Part shown: positions 26,591 to 35,038 of the stretch, one piece after another
Position numbering within the stretch: the stretch's first letter is position 1
Layout of the letters: every line of letters begins with the position of its first letter
Assembly (NCBI GenBank): GCA_028866895.1
Contig: JAGWHF010000005.1
Location: 1-64,000, forward strand
Length of the DNA stretch: 64,000 nt
DNA from: Nitrososphaerota archaeon
GTDB lineage: Archaea > Thermoproteota > Nitrososphaeria > Nitrososphaerales > Nitrosopumilaceae
Reading direction: 5' to 3'
Made by a program: the position numbers and the translations under genes
The notes under the pieces: model-generated
What the model saw: the letters and a program-made list of their open reading frames with translations, nothing else
Told to the model about the DNA's origin: nothing
Databases searched by the model: none

Positions 26591-29500
26591 TTACTCTATT
26601 TTCTCATAGCTTTCAAGAGGCCTTTTTGTTGTCTCATTCTGTCTGAGCCATTCAAGAGTCTTTGCAAACGAGTCTGCAAGTTCGGTCGTTATTAGCACTG
26701 GGATTCCAAGCTCCACAGCTTTTCGTCTTATCTGATATTCATCATAAAGCATTCCGACATACTTTTCCAGTGTGGAGGTACTTGGAACATTTATTATGAA
26801 ATCTATCTTGCGCTCGTAGAGAAGATCAGCTATGTTTGGCTTTCGTTGTGGTTCGCTTATCTTGTAGACTACTTGGACATCACCTATCCTCTTGTCGGCA
26901 AGGAACTCTGCGGTATGTTCAGTAGCAAGAATCTTGTACCCGAGAGTCTTCAGCAGCACAGCAGTCTGCAGCAATTTTTCCTTGTTTTCTGATCCCCCAG
27001 CAGTAATCAGAACTGATCCCTCTTTTGGAAGAGCATACCCTGCAGACATCAAACCTTTTGCCAGTGCATCATAAAATGACTCCCCAAAGCAGGCTGCCTC
27101 CCCAGTGGACTGCATTTCCACCCCCAAGATGATGTCAGCACCCTCCAGTTGCATAAACGAAAACTGCGGTACCTTTATGCCGTAAGAATGAATCTTGCGC
27201 CATCTGTCCTTTGGCACCTTGGGGAGTTCCTTACCAAGCACGGCTCCCGATGCAAGTCCTATCAGGTTCAGTCTAACAAATTTTGATACGAACGGCATGG
27301 AACGTGATGCCCTTATGTTAAGTTCAATCACGTAGACTTGGTCAGAGTTTATCAAGAACTGCAGGTTGAATGGGCCCTTTATCGCAAAGGCGGTAGCTAT
27401 CTTATTGGTATAATCCAAGATCGTCTCTATAACCTTGTTTGAGAGACTCCATGGCGGTATGCACATCATAGAGTCTCCCGAGTGGACGCCGGCGCCCTCT
27501 ATGTGCTCAATCACCGCACCTATGACAACATTCTTGCCGTCGGAAACACCGTCCACCTCTGCCTCCAAAGAATTCAGCATGAATTTCGTAATCACGACAG
27601 GATAATCGGGTGACATGTTGGTTGCCTCGTCAAGGAATTTCTGAAGCTGTCCTTCAGACCATACCACTTTCATTGCCGCTCCGCTAAGTACATAGGATGG
27701 TCTGACCAGTACCGGATACCCTACCTTAAGGGCAAATTTTTTGGCGTCGGAAAGTTTTGAGAAGGCCTGCCAAGGTGGTTGCCGAATGTTCAACTCATCA
27801 AGAACCTTGCTGAAGCTTGACCTGTTTTCTGCCCTGTCTATATTCTCAAAGGATGTTCCGATTATCTTAACTCCGCTTTTCGCAAGTTTCGGAGCTAGGT
27901 TGTTTGCAGTCTGGCCCCCCACCGCCGTCACGACTCCCGTCAATTTCTCAAATTCTGCAATATCAAGGACACGTTCTAAAGTCAGTTCTTCAAAGTACAA
28001 CCTGTCGCAAATGTCGTAGTCTGTTGAGACGGTTTCTGGGTTACAATTTATTACTGATACCTCCTTCACTCCATTTTCCTTCAAACCCCAGACCATGTTT
28101 ACGGTCCCCCAGTCAAACTCCACGCTGCTTCCTATTCTGTAAGGCCCCGCTCCAAGAACCGCAATTTTTTCTGAACTCGGGCCTACTTCGAAGTCATTTG
28201 CCGTTCCGCCATACGTAAGGTACAGATAGTTTGTCTGGGCAGGCCATTCGGCTGCAAGCGTATCTATTCGCTTTACGACTGGGAGTATTCCAAAGTCCTT
28301 CCTCATCTTTCGCACTTCTGCCTCTTCCTTGCCTACAAGCTTGCCGACCTGCCTATCAGAAAAGCCAAGGATCTTTGCCTCCCTTAATGTTCTCTCGTCA
28401 AGCCGCGATTCCTTTAGGTTCCCCTCCATTTTTACGATGTTCTCTATCTTCTCAATAAACCACGGATCAATGGCAGATAGTTTGTAAATTCTTTCTACAG
28501 ACATACCTGATCTAATCGCAGCTGCTACATGATAGAGAATCTTGTCATCTGCCTTTTGCAGTTTGTTTTCTAGGTCCTCAATGTCATAAGCCGCATCTTC
28601 CTTCCTGTTGGCAACAAGTCCATCGTTTCCTATTTCCAGCATCCGTATCGCCTTCTGGAGCGATTCCTCGAAACACCTTCCTACAGCCATTACCTCCCCC
28701 ACTGACTTCATGGTCGGCCCAAGATTCCTGTTTGCAAGCTCGAACTTCCCAAAATCCCACCTAGGGTGCTTGCACACGATGTAATCTAAAGAGGGTTCGA
28801 AGCACGCAGTTGTAGTTTTTGTTATGCGGTTTACAAGTTCCGGAAGCCTGTATCCCATTCCTATCTTTGCCGCCATGTATGCTATTGGATATCCAGTAGC
28901 CTTGGAGGCTAGGGCTGATGATCGTGAAAGCCTCGGATTCATCTCTATTGCAACGTACTTGTCGGATTCGGCATCAAGAGCAAACTGGATATTACATTCT
29001 CCTACAATCCCCACATGTCTTGCCGCGCGAAGTGCGGCGGTCCTCAACATCTGGTACTCGAAATTGTTCAATGTCTGGGAAGGAGCTACCACAATGTTGT
29101 CACCCGTATGAACCCGCATCGAAAGCACGTTTTCCATGTTACATATGATGACGTTGTTTCCATCATAATCCGCCATGACTTCGTATTCAATCTGCTTCCA
29201 ATGACCAACATACTCCTCTATCAGTACTTGTCCTACCAAGCTTGCGTTGAGACCCCGTGTCACAATCTCGTGTAGTTCTATCTCATTGTGCGCAACGCCC
29301 CCTCCCTTGCCTCCAAGTGTATATGCCACTCGAATTATAACCGGATATCCCAAGTCATTTGCAACTACCTTTGCTTGCTCAAAATTGTAGACCGTTTTAC
29401 TTTTCAGTACAGGAACTTTGCATTCGATCATTGAATCCTTGAAAAGCTGCCTGTCCTCGGTGGCCTTTATCCCTCCCACTTGGGTACCCAAGACCTTTAT

Positions 29501-29647
29501 GCCATATTTTTTCAAGATTCCCGCCTCCTCTAGTTTTACACCGCAATTTAGTGCCGTCTGGCCTCCAAAACCCAGCATAAGACCGTCGGGTCTTTCAGAC
29601 TCTATAATGGAAGACACGTATTGCGGGTTTACTGGGATGGAGTACAC
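26591..29647 (-). CDS. carB: Carbamoyl-phosphate synthase large subunit, main open frame (5' end broken)
   Basis: Makes carbamoyl phosphate from bicarbonate, ATP and ammonia channelled from CarA, for pyrimidine and arginine synthesis. The frame codes 1018 residues with two ATP-grasp halves (GGQTALNCG, VRVAYTLGGKGGG, MNPRLSRSSALASKATG in the first; GGQTANNLAPKLA, VRPSYVLSGAAM, ELNIRASRSMPFVSK in the second) and a C-terminal regulatory methylglyoxal-synthase-like domain. Translated upstream, the same phase reads FDYSGSQCLKAIKEEG and NPNIATIQTDTRFAD, which is normal CarB, but has no start codon. The first 25 residues lie in another frame, so as written no full-length CarB can be made; GTG 29647 is only the first available start. 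Confidence 0.9.
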   Translation of the reverse strand: MYSIPVNPQYVSSIIESERPDGLMLGFGGQTALNCGVKLEEAGILKKYGIKVLGTQVGGIKATEDRQLFKDSMIECKVPVLKSKTVYNFEQAKVVANDLGYPVIIRVAYTLGGKGGGVAHNEIELHEIVTRGLNASLVGQVLIEEYVGHWKQIEYEVMADYDGNNVIICNMENVLSMRVHTGDNIVVAPSQTLNNFEYQMLRTAALRAARHVGIVGECNIQFALDAESDKYVAIEMNPRLSRSSALASKATGYPIAYMAAKIGMGYRLPELVNRITKTTTACFEPSLDYIVCKHPRWDFGKFELANRNLGPTMKSVGEVMAVGRCFEESLQKAIRMLEIGNDGLVANRKEDAAYDIEDLENKLQKADDKILYHVAAAIRSGMSVERIYKLSAIDPWFIEKIENIVKMEGNLKESRLDERTLREAKILGFSDRQVGKLVGKEEAEVRKMRKDFGILPVVKRIDTLAAEWPAQTNYLYLTYGGTANDFEVGPSSEKIAVLGAGPYRIGSSVEFDWGTVNMVWGLKENGVKEVSVINCNPETVSTDYDICDRLYFEELTLERVLDIAEFEKLTGVVTAVGGQTANNLAPKLAKSGVKIIGTSFENIDRAENRSSFSKVLDELNIRQPPWQAFSKLSDAKKFALKVGYPVLVRPSYVLSGAAMKVVWSEGQLQKFLDEATNMSPDYPVVITKFMLNSLEAEVDGVSDGKNVVIGAVIEHIEGAGVHSGDSMMCIPPWSLSNKVIETILDYTNKIATAFAIKGPFNLQFLINSDQVYVIELNIRASRSMPFVSKFVRLNLIGLASGAVLGKELPKVPKDRWRKIHSYGIKVPQFSFMQLEGADIILGVEMQSTGEAACFGESFYDALAKGLMSAGYALPKEGSVLITAGGSENKEKLLQTAVLLKTLGYKILATEHTAEFLADKRIGDVQVVYKISEPQRKPNIADLLYERKIDFIINVPSTSTLEKYVGMLYDEYQIRRKAVELGIPVLITTELADSFAKTLEWLRQNETTKRPLESYEKIE

Positions 29648-29724
29648 CCTGTCAGCAAACCGCGTATCGGTCTGAATCGTAGCAATGTTAGGATTTACAA
29701 GAATGCTTTTGATTCCCTCTTCCT

Positions 29725-29856
29725 TTATGGCTTTGAGGCATTGTGAACCGGAGTAGTCAAATTTGCGGTCATTTTATGACTTTCGCCTGCTTCTCCGATT
29801 TTTATGGCCCCACTTCCAAGGACAAGGATCTTCTTCAGCGACTCATCTTTTGGCAT
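29725..29856 (-). pseudogene. carB: 5' fragment of carB, separated by a 20-nt insertion
   Basis: From ATG 29856 the frame reads MPKDESLKKILVLGSGAI and continues KIGEAGE, the normal CarB N-terminus. After the GAA codon at 29782-29784, 20 extra nucleotides (29762-29781) follow. The frame then runs out of phase to a TAA at 29725-29727 after 43 residues. Removing exactly those 20 nt joins GEAGE to FDYSGSQ, restoring the family sequence. The insert holds the inverted repeat GTCAT-TTT-ATGAC (plus strand 29768-29780). The ATG overlaps the carA stop by 14 nt, so the intended start is certain. Confidence 0.85.
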
Positions 29857-31015
29857 TTTCCTCCCCTATCAACTTCTTAAGTTCTTCAAAAACAAACATG
29901 CAATCATAAGGGCCCGGCGAGGCCTCGGGATGAAACTGTACAGCAATTATCTTCTTTTGTTTGTGCTTTATCCCTTCCACAGTCTTGTCATCAGTGTTTG
30001 AAAACCACAACTTGAAATCGGTCTTTTTCAAGGATTCTGGGTCTATGCAATATCCATGATTTTGGCTTGTCACATAGACCTTGTTATTGTCAAGGTCAAT
30101 ACAGGATTTGTTCTGGCCCCGGTGGCCATACTTTAGCTTGTAGGTTGTCGCCCCTCCCGCCAAGCCCAGTATTTGGGCTCCAAGACAGATTCCGAGAGTG
30201 GGTATGTTCTTTTCGATTAGCTCCTTTGCGGTATCCATCGTTTTTGAACATTTGAGTGGATCTCCAGGCCCGTTTGATAAAACTACCCCCTTCGGATTGT
30301 ATGATAAAATCTCTTTTATGGGGTAGTTCCACGGTACGCGTATCACCTTATAACCAAGCTGTCGTATGTTTCGGAGTATTGCATTCTTAACTCCTGTGTC
30401 AACTACCACGATGGATTCATTTTCCTGTCCGTAAACTCTGGGCTCCCTTACGGAGACCACCTCCATGAATTCCTCATTGTTGTATTTTTTTGAGGCGGCC
30501 AGTTGTTTCTTGAGGTCTAGTTCATCGATTTCCCTTTCCGATACGGCAAGTGCCGCCATCATCACACCGTTTGTCCGAAGCTTGGTTGTAAGAGCCCTCG
30601 TATCTATACCCGAGATTCCAGGAATCTTTTCTCTGTATAGCCATTCGTCAAGGGTCATCGAGATATCCCAGTGGCTTGCGGTAAGAGACAGTTCGTGTAC
30701 CACCAGACCCCTTGCCTGTATCCTGTCTGATTCGAAATTCTTCGGTATTCCGTCTTGGTCCTTTTCCAACAGGTCTGGCACACCATAATTGCCAACGAGT
30801 GGATAAGTAAGCGTGAGTATCTGGCCGCTATAGGACGGATCGGTCAATGCCTCGATATAACCTGCCATACCGGTGTTGAATACTGCCTCCCCAAATGCGG
30901 TGGTGGAATAGCCAAAACCCATCCCGTCAAAAACCGTTCCATCCTCCAAAACAAGCTTACCAAACTTTTTTACGTGTTTGGCTTTCTTTGTTGGAATTTC
31001 TGTGACCCTCACCAA
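29843..31015 (-). CDS. carA: Carbamoyl-phosphate synthase small (glutaminase) subunit
   Basis: Hydrolyses glutamine and passes ammonia to CarB. The 390 residues show the N-terminal CPSase domain (LVLEDGTVFDGMGFGYSTTAFGE and IEALTDPSYSGQILTLTYPL) and a class I glutaminase domain. The nucleophile Cys is in TLGICLGAQILGLAGG and the His-Glu pair is in QFHPEASPGP. The start is TTG 31015 or GTG 31012, with a minus-strand TATA-like AACTTAAATT near 31031-31040. The gene overlaps the carB ATG by 14 nt, an arrangement for coupled, balanced synthesis. Confidence 0.95.
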   Translation of the reverse strand: MVRVTEIPTKKAKHVKKFGKLVLEDGTVFDGMGFGYSTTAFGEAVFNTGMAGYIEALTDPSYSGQILTLTYPLVGNYGVPDLLEKDQDGIPKNFESDRIQARGLVVHELSLTASHWDISMTLDEWLYREKIPGISGIDTRALTTKLRTNGVMMAALAVSEREIDELDLKKQLAASKKYNNEEFMEVVSVREPRVYGQENESIVVVDTGVKNAILRNIRQLGYKVIRVPWNYPIKEILSYNPKGVVLSNGPGDPLKCSKTMDTAKELIEKNIPTLGICLGAQILGLAGGATTYKLKYGHRGQNKSCIDLDNNKVYVTSQNHGYCIDPESLKKTDFKLWFSNTDDKTVEGIKHKQKKIIAVQFHPEASPGPYDCMFVFEELKKLIGEENAKR

Positions 31016-31105
31016 CTGCAGAATGATACGAATTTAAGTTTTATGTTCGGTTCGAATCGATTTCTTTTCTACTGGACTTTCGCGGTTTGAAATTCAAGAA
31101 TAATC

Positions 31106-32290
31106 CTACAGTGCCTTGAATTGATCGCTCCACTTGTAGTAGGCCCTTATCATCTCCATGCTTACACTTGGCTTTCTTCTCGTAATTATCTCCTTAAAGT
31201 CAGACATCGTTATAGGTCTAGGTTGCGGTTTATCCTCCCCGACTACCTGTTCTGTGAAAGGTGCACTATGGAACAGGTCGTTTACCACCATCAGCTGCGC
31301 TGACTGGCATATGTCCTTTATGTCACTAGCACTATAACCGTCTGCCAATTTTGCGAGATCGGCCGACTTTACCTTCTCATCCTTGCGCAGCGGGGCCGTG
31401 TAAAGATCGAACAAGTTTACTCTGGCCTCCAACGAAGGAAGTGACACATAGATTCTTTTTGTGAATCTCCTTAGGAAAGGCCAGTCAAGACTCCAAGGCT
31501 TGTTGGTGGCGCCAATCACGTAAAGCTTGAGGTCCTTGCCTTTGCCGTTTATACCGTCCATCTCGGTCAGGAATTGGTTTTTTACCCTTATCTCGCCGCC
31601 AACCTCGCTATTGCGGTTTCCAAGCAAAGAGTCAACCTCATCAACAAACAGGATTACAGGTAGCCCCTCCCTTTCTGCCAATCCCCTTGCCATCACGAAT
31701 AACTTGGAAACGTTCTTTTCCGCTTCACCCAACCATTTGCTCATCATGGACGCGGCGTCCACATTGATGAAATATCCGTCAATCTCACTTGCGGTTGCAG
31801 CAGCTAAGATAGTCTTCCCACATCCGGGAGGCCCATATAGGAGCATGCCTCTTGGCCATCCCAGCGGGAATAGATCAGGCCTTTTTGCAGGGTAGACGAT
31901 GGATTCCCTGAGGGCATTTTTTGCATCGTCTAGGCCCACCACCTCGTCCCAGCTTATGTTTGGCTTCTCCTTCATTATCATCGAGTCCATCTCGTTTTTC
32001 ACAAGTGATTGTTTCTGTTCCTCCGGACTTGCCTTTGGATCTACAACCGGCTCTACCTCCACATTTCCCATTTGAAGCCCCTTTATCCTATTCTGGTAAG
32101 ACGCGACACGTTCCTGATACACCCGGTTCAGTTTGTTTTCAGGATATAGATGAATGAGTTTCGTCAGGGATTCAATAGCCCTCTGATAATTCGATATTGC
32201 CATACCTCTAGCACCTTGTGAATCTAGTTTTATTGCCTCAGCAGCAAACCTGCTCGCACTGTTCTCCAATTCTTGCGGTGCCAAACTCAT
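31106..32290 (-). CDS. cdvC: CdvC / Vps4-like AAA ATPase of cell division
   Basis: The AAA+ ATPase that remodels ESCRT-III-like CdvB polymers during Cdv-type cytokinesis. The 394 residues have an N-terminal MIT domain (about 8-72, three helices including SNYQRAIESLTKLIHLYP) and a linker. The AAA domain carries Walker A GPPGCGKT at 153-160, the pore-loop segment MMSKWLGEAEKN near 182-193 and Walker B ILFVDEVD at 213-220. A C-terminal Vps4-like helix is present. It is the last of three same-strand genes; the two upstream ones encode ESCRT-III-like proteins, spaced 8-11 bp. MIT binds proline-bearing motifs at ESCRT-III C-termini. Confidence 0.9.
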   Translation of the reverse strand: MSLAPQELENSASRFAAEAIKLDSQGARGMAISNYQRAIESLTKLIHLYPENKLNRVYQERVASYQNRIKGLQMGNVEVEPVVDPKASPEEQKQSLVKNEMDSMIMKEKPNISWDEVVGLDDAKNALRESIVYPAKRPDLFPLGWPRGMLLYGPPGCGKTILAAATASEIDGYFINVDAASMMSKWLGEAEKNVSKLFVMARGLAEREGLPVILFVDEVDSLLGNRNSEVGGEIRVKNQFLTEMDGINGKGKDLKLYVIGATNKPWSLDWPFLRRFTKRIYVSLPSLEARVNLFDLYTAPLRKDEKVKSADLAKLADGYSASDIKDICQSAQLMVVNDLFHSAPFTEQVVGEDKPQPRPITMSDFKEIITRRKPSVSMEMIRAYYKWSDQFKAL

Positions 32291-32301
32291 AACATCACCA
32301 T

Positions 32302-32856
32302 TCAGATTTCAACTTCGGTTCTTTCAAGGTAATCACTGGTGTGAACTGCTCTAGTAGGATTTGTTAAATTAATTGGACTTGGAACCTCCTTGGAAGGCCA
32401 TGTTTTAAGACAGGAAACGACGTTTGAATCAGGAGAGCCTGCTTTGAAGTCATCCATCCTAGTCTGTACATTCCTGCAGAGGGCCATTTCTTGCACGACC
32501 TCATGATGCAGGGTTTGGATCTGCTTGAGCGCGAATTCAGCTGAGATCACAAGGTCCTCAAGGTCATCCTTCATGGCATTAACCGAGTTTGCCGCATGCA
32601 TTATTATCCCTATGAAATCTGCCAGAAAGGCCCTGATATCCCGCTTATCCTGATACTTGGTAAGAAGATACTCCGAAGCCAGTATGACCTGCCGGAGGTC
32701 CTTTAGTTCCTCGACTGAGAGGGTCTCAATGAACTCATCACCACCGCTATTGCCCCTCTGGTCTATTTTCTGTTCCACCTTCAAGGAGAGATCACGTATC
32801 CTTAAGAGGGGTTGTGATAGGTCTGGCTCGCCGCTGTTCCTAGAAAAATGCAACAT
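32302..32856 (-). CDS. Probable ESCRT-III-like (CdvB-type) protein, short form
   Basis: A 184-residue, mostly helical protein directly upstream of cdvC (11 bp). Helices span roughly residues 17-35, 47-72, 73-95 and 98-130. The tail is disordered and Pro-bearing (WPSKEVPSPINLTNP, about residues 151-165), which is where a MIT-interacting motif would be expected in CdvB proteins. No enzymatic motif is visible. I call it ESCRT-III-like from helical layout, tail and position, not from a clear signature. Alternatively it is a CdvC adaptor specific to this lineage. Confidence 0.5.
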   Translation of the reverse strand: MLHFSRNSGEPDLSQPLLRIRDLSLKVEQKIDQRGNSGGDEFIETLSVEELKDLRQVILASEYLLTKYQDKRDIRAFLADFIGIIMHAANSVNAMKDDLEDLVISAEFALKQIQTLHHEVVQEMALCRNVQTRMDDFKAGSPDSNVVSCLKTWPSKEVPSPINLTNPTRAVHTSDYLERTEVEI

Positions 32857-32864
32857 GGCTGACC

Positions 32865-33428
32865 TTACAGAAAATCTAGATTAGGGAACTGCTTGTAAAG
32901 TTTAGAGTCTGCAATCAATTTAGCTTCATCCAATAGCCGTTGGGACTCGATATTTGCCCTCTCAAAATCAAGATTTGTGCCTGCAAGATGGGCAGAATCA
33001 ACGATTATACCACTCAAAAGAAGCGACAACTCCCCCAAGTCAAAATCAACGGAAGGCATCAGAGAGTGCATTCTGGATCTTACAACCCTTACCAAGGATA
33101 TTGCGGGAGAAAGCATTGAGGGTATGTTTCCCAGCCCGACTACAGAATCCAAGCTGCGCCTTACCTGTCTTAATGATTCTATTGCATAAGATGTCTCAAG
33201 TTCTAGCTTGATATTGATTTCAAGCGCCTTTAAGGGGTCGCTTCCCCCATCGCATAGTCTGTAAAGGTTTAGATTGGTTCTATTGAGGTCAAATTTTTTC
33301 TTCACTAGCATATCAAGAACCCTATCCACGGCATCCCTGGCGCAGTCTATCCGAGGCTTTATTGTGCTTGTCCTCATAATCTGACTAATACCCCTTTCCC
33401 CTATAACCCATTTTGATTGAGGCTCCAT
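32865..33428 (-). CDS. ESCRT-III-like (CdvB-type) protein
   Basis: First gene of the cdvC cluster. From ATG 33428 it has 187 residues, beginning EPQSKWVIGERG, which resembles the short N-terminus before helix 1 of archaeal CdvB. Helix 1 would start at KPRIDCARDAVDRVLDML and a long helix 2 follows with NIKLELETSYAIESLRQV. Two further helices follow (LSPAISLVRVVRSRM and GELSLLLSGIIVDSA). An upstream start at 33461 adds 11 hydrophobic residues and seems less likely. No long Pro-rich tail is present, unlike its downstream partner. Divergent from the TrmB gene. Confidence 0.55.
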   Translation of the reverse strand: MEPQSKWVIGERGISQIMRTSTIKPRIDCARDAVDRVLDMLVKKKFDLNRTNLNLYRLCDGGSDPLKALEINIKLELETSYAIESLRQVRRSLDSVVGLGNIPSMLSPAISLVRVVRSRMHSLMPSVDFDLGELSLLLSGIIVDSAHLAGTNLDFERANIESQRLLDEAKLIADSKLYKQFPNLDFL

Positions 33429-33586
33429 TTTCAGAAAGTAGGTAAAATCCAGATATATCAAATCCTTGTTACAATTCCGCTTGTAACCACAGTAACTGTT
33501 CGGTCAGATACAGCGTAGTATTTTTTTTAAGCTTTGTTCAATGAATTTAGCTATTCAATTTACCTTCTCAGCAAATAATTTCAAGC

Positions 33587-34759
33587 ATGGTCAAGGGACA
33601 AGATTTGGCGGTAAGCTTGGAGGAATTCGGCCTCAGCCAGTACGAGGCACAGGCCTATGTGACTTTGATAACAAAGGGCACCATATCTGCAAGCGAGCTT
33701 GCGTACTATTCCAATCTACCAAGGACCAAGGTTTATCCAACATTGCTCAAGCTTGAAAAGAAAAAAATCGCCATCATATCCAAGAGCAAGCCCATCATGT
33801 GCACGGCCATTGCGCCGGAGGACGCCTTTGACGAGATAATCCAGGAACAAATCAACAGGGTTAATGCCATGAATAGCCTAATTACCAAATTAAAGCAGCT
33901 TAGCGAGGACAGCAAAAAGGCAAGAGGATCTGAGGAAAAGAGATACTTCCACCTCTCGCAGAACTACGTTTTCCGACAGCTTCAGTCTATGGTTGATGGG
34001 ACAAAGACCTCCGTCCATGCAATAATTGACTCGTGGGGCTTGGGCCTCTTATCCCAGTGCAAGGAGGAGCTCCTGGCCGCTCTCCGAAGAAACATCGATG
34101 TGAAATTGATAATTCCCCCCAGCCTAGTTGGTACCGAGGGGTTTCGCGAACTTCCAGCCGGAATAAAACTTAAAACTGCAGACGTCTCGCAAAACGTCAT
34201 CACCTTTGATGATTCCGAAATCCTAATGATAAACAGCAACAATGGCAAAGGCGCCATTTTTCTTTCTACTGATGTTCTCGGAATAAATCAGGTAAAGGCT
34301 TTTGAGCAGACATGGAAAAGCGGAATCAAGGTAAACACCTTGTCTGACATGACAAAATCCGACGCCCAGGAAACCCTCAAGGCCATACAGCTGATTAGCG
34401 AGAACGGACTGGGGTTTGTACTAAACTCCGTGATAAATTCGAAGATGAAAGGAATCGATATGATAACATTCTTGGAAAAAAATGGCCTGAACTTTCAATC
34501 AAAAACCCTTGATGACATAATTCTTCTGGTAGATTCCACCCTCAACATCACATGCGCAGGACAATTAAAATACGAATCACATGGGAACCATTTTGTTATA
34601 GAATCCAAAGTAAACAGCGGCCATGCAATACCATGGGCATTGTTGCTGGAAGGCTACCTCAACAGAAAAGGAATAAAAACAAAGTTGATTTACAACGACC
34701 ACCAGCAAACGGGAGAAAAGATACACATCAAGGTGGATTCCAAGGTCGCCATAAGCTAG
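33587..34759 (+). CDS. TrmB-family transcriptional regulator
   Basis: A 390-residue regulator. Residues 8-75 are the TrmB winged helix-turn-helix (GLSQYEAQAYVTLITKG, SASELAYYSNLPRTKVYPTLLKLEKK), and a coiled-coil dimerisation helix lies at about 90-120. Residues 125-255 resemble the phospholipase D-like effector part (HAIIDSWGLGLLSQCKEEL, NIDVKLIIPPS), and a C-terminal ligand-type domain is present. TrmB proteins control sugar or central-metabolism genes in archaea; the effector here is unknown. It sits between the divergent Cdv cluster and a 36-residue gene whose stop overlaps its own, just before the promoter with a palindromic operator. Confidence 0.85.
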   Translation: MVKGQDLAVSLEEFGLSQYEAQAYVTLITKGTISASELAYYSNLPRTKVYPTLLKLEKKKIAIISKSKPIMCTAIAPEDAFDEIIQEQINRVNAMNSLITKLKQLSEDSKKARGSEEKRYFHLSQNYVFRQLQSMVDGTKTSVHAIIDSWGLGLLSQCKEELLAALRRNIDVKLIIPPSLVGTEGFRELPAGIKLKTADVSQNVITFDDSEILMINSNNGKGAIFLSTDVLGINQVKAFEQTWKSGIKVNTLSDMTKSDAQETLKAIQLISENGLGFVLNSVINSKMKGIDMITFLEKNGLNFQSKTLDDIILLVDSTLNITCAGQLKYESHGNHFVIESKVNSGHAIPWALLLEGYLNRKGIKTKLIYNDHQQTGEKIHIKVDSKVAIS

Positions 34760-34866
34760 AGAGCAATCAATCCCCCTAGTTCTTGCACATCGACGGATTT
34801 ACCATAATGATCACCCCAGAGATCACGTTTATCAAACCTTGCACTTGCTTTTCTGCACGGTATCAT
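34756..34866 (-). CDS. Tiny leaderless gene, 36 residues, unknown function
   Basis: An open frame from ATG 34866 to TAG 34756-34758. The peptide starts MIPCRKASARFDKRD and continues LWGDHYGKSVDVQELGG, which looks like protein rather than chance (charged, with Trp/His/Tyr and a hydrophobic end). The minus-strand TATA AATTTAAA (34888-34895) has its centre 25-26 bp before the ATG, exactly the leaderless spacing used elsewhere in this window. Its stop overlaps the convergent TrmB stop. It is divergent from the structured leader at 34919. No homologue is known to me. Confidence 0.5.
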   Translation of the reverse strand: MIPCRKASARFDKRDLWGDHYGKSVDVQELGGLIAL

Positions 34867-34887
34867 TGTTGAGAATGTAATTTTGGG

Positions 34888-34895
34888 TTTAAATT
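34888..34895. promoter_or_regulatory. Shared TATA box of two divergent small genes
   Basis: TTTAAATT reads as a TATA box on both strands. On the minus strand it sits 26 bp from ATG 34866; on the plus strand it predicts transcription start near 34918-34920, at the first base of the leader stem. Confidence 0.55.
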
Positions 34896-34903
34896 AGACG
34901 GTG

Positions 34904-34917
34904 TGGCATTCGTGCCA
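34904..34917. promoter_or_regulatory. Palindromic operator candidate
   Basis: TGGCA-TTCG-TGCCA is a perfect 14-bp inverted repeat between the TATA box (34888-34895) and the predicted plus-strand start (about 34919). A dimeric regulator bound there would block plus-strand initiation. The adjacent TrmB-family gene is an obvious candidate partner, though I recall different TrmB site consensus in Thermococcales. Confidence 0.45.
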
Positions 34918-34918
34918 T

Positions 34919-35038
34919 GTCTACAACTCGACAAACCTCAAATCCTTTAGATGTAGACGTGTTTTTGATTCGTTTCAAGAAATATCAACGATTGTTTGTA
35001 AAAACAAACAATCGGTTGAAATTTGGAGGCGTTTCAAG
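34919..35038 (+). promoter_or_regulatory. Structured 5' leader that can mask its Shine-Dalgarno site
   Basis: An unusually long leader of about 120 nt in a genome with many leaderless mRNAs. Stem A pairs GTCTACA (34919-34925) with TGTAGAC (34952-34958). A strong hairpin pairs CGATTGTTTGT (34989-34999) with ACAAACAATCG (35004-35014) over an AAAA loop, extendable outward by CAAC/GTTG with one bulged G. CCTCAAAT (34936-34943), in the loop of stem A, is complementary with a single bulge to ATTTGGAGG (35021-35029), which contains the Shine-Dalgarno GGAGG 9 nt before the ATG. CGTTTCAAGA occurs twice, at 34971 and 35030. Riboswitch-like control is an inference. Confidence 0.5.

Noticed and set aside
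29762-29784. A bulge-helix-bulge intron to explain the carB insertion
   Set aside because: CGAA/UUUG and GUCAU/AUGAC helices can be drawn, but the bulges are not the 3-nt/3-nt pattern, and the splice positions they imply would remove 24 nt and not restore the frame.
31030-31060. GGTTCGAATC as a tRNA T-arm
   Set aside because: No acceptor or anticodon stem can be drawn around it; it lies in the carA promoter region.
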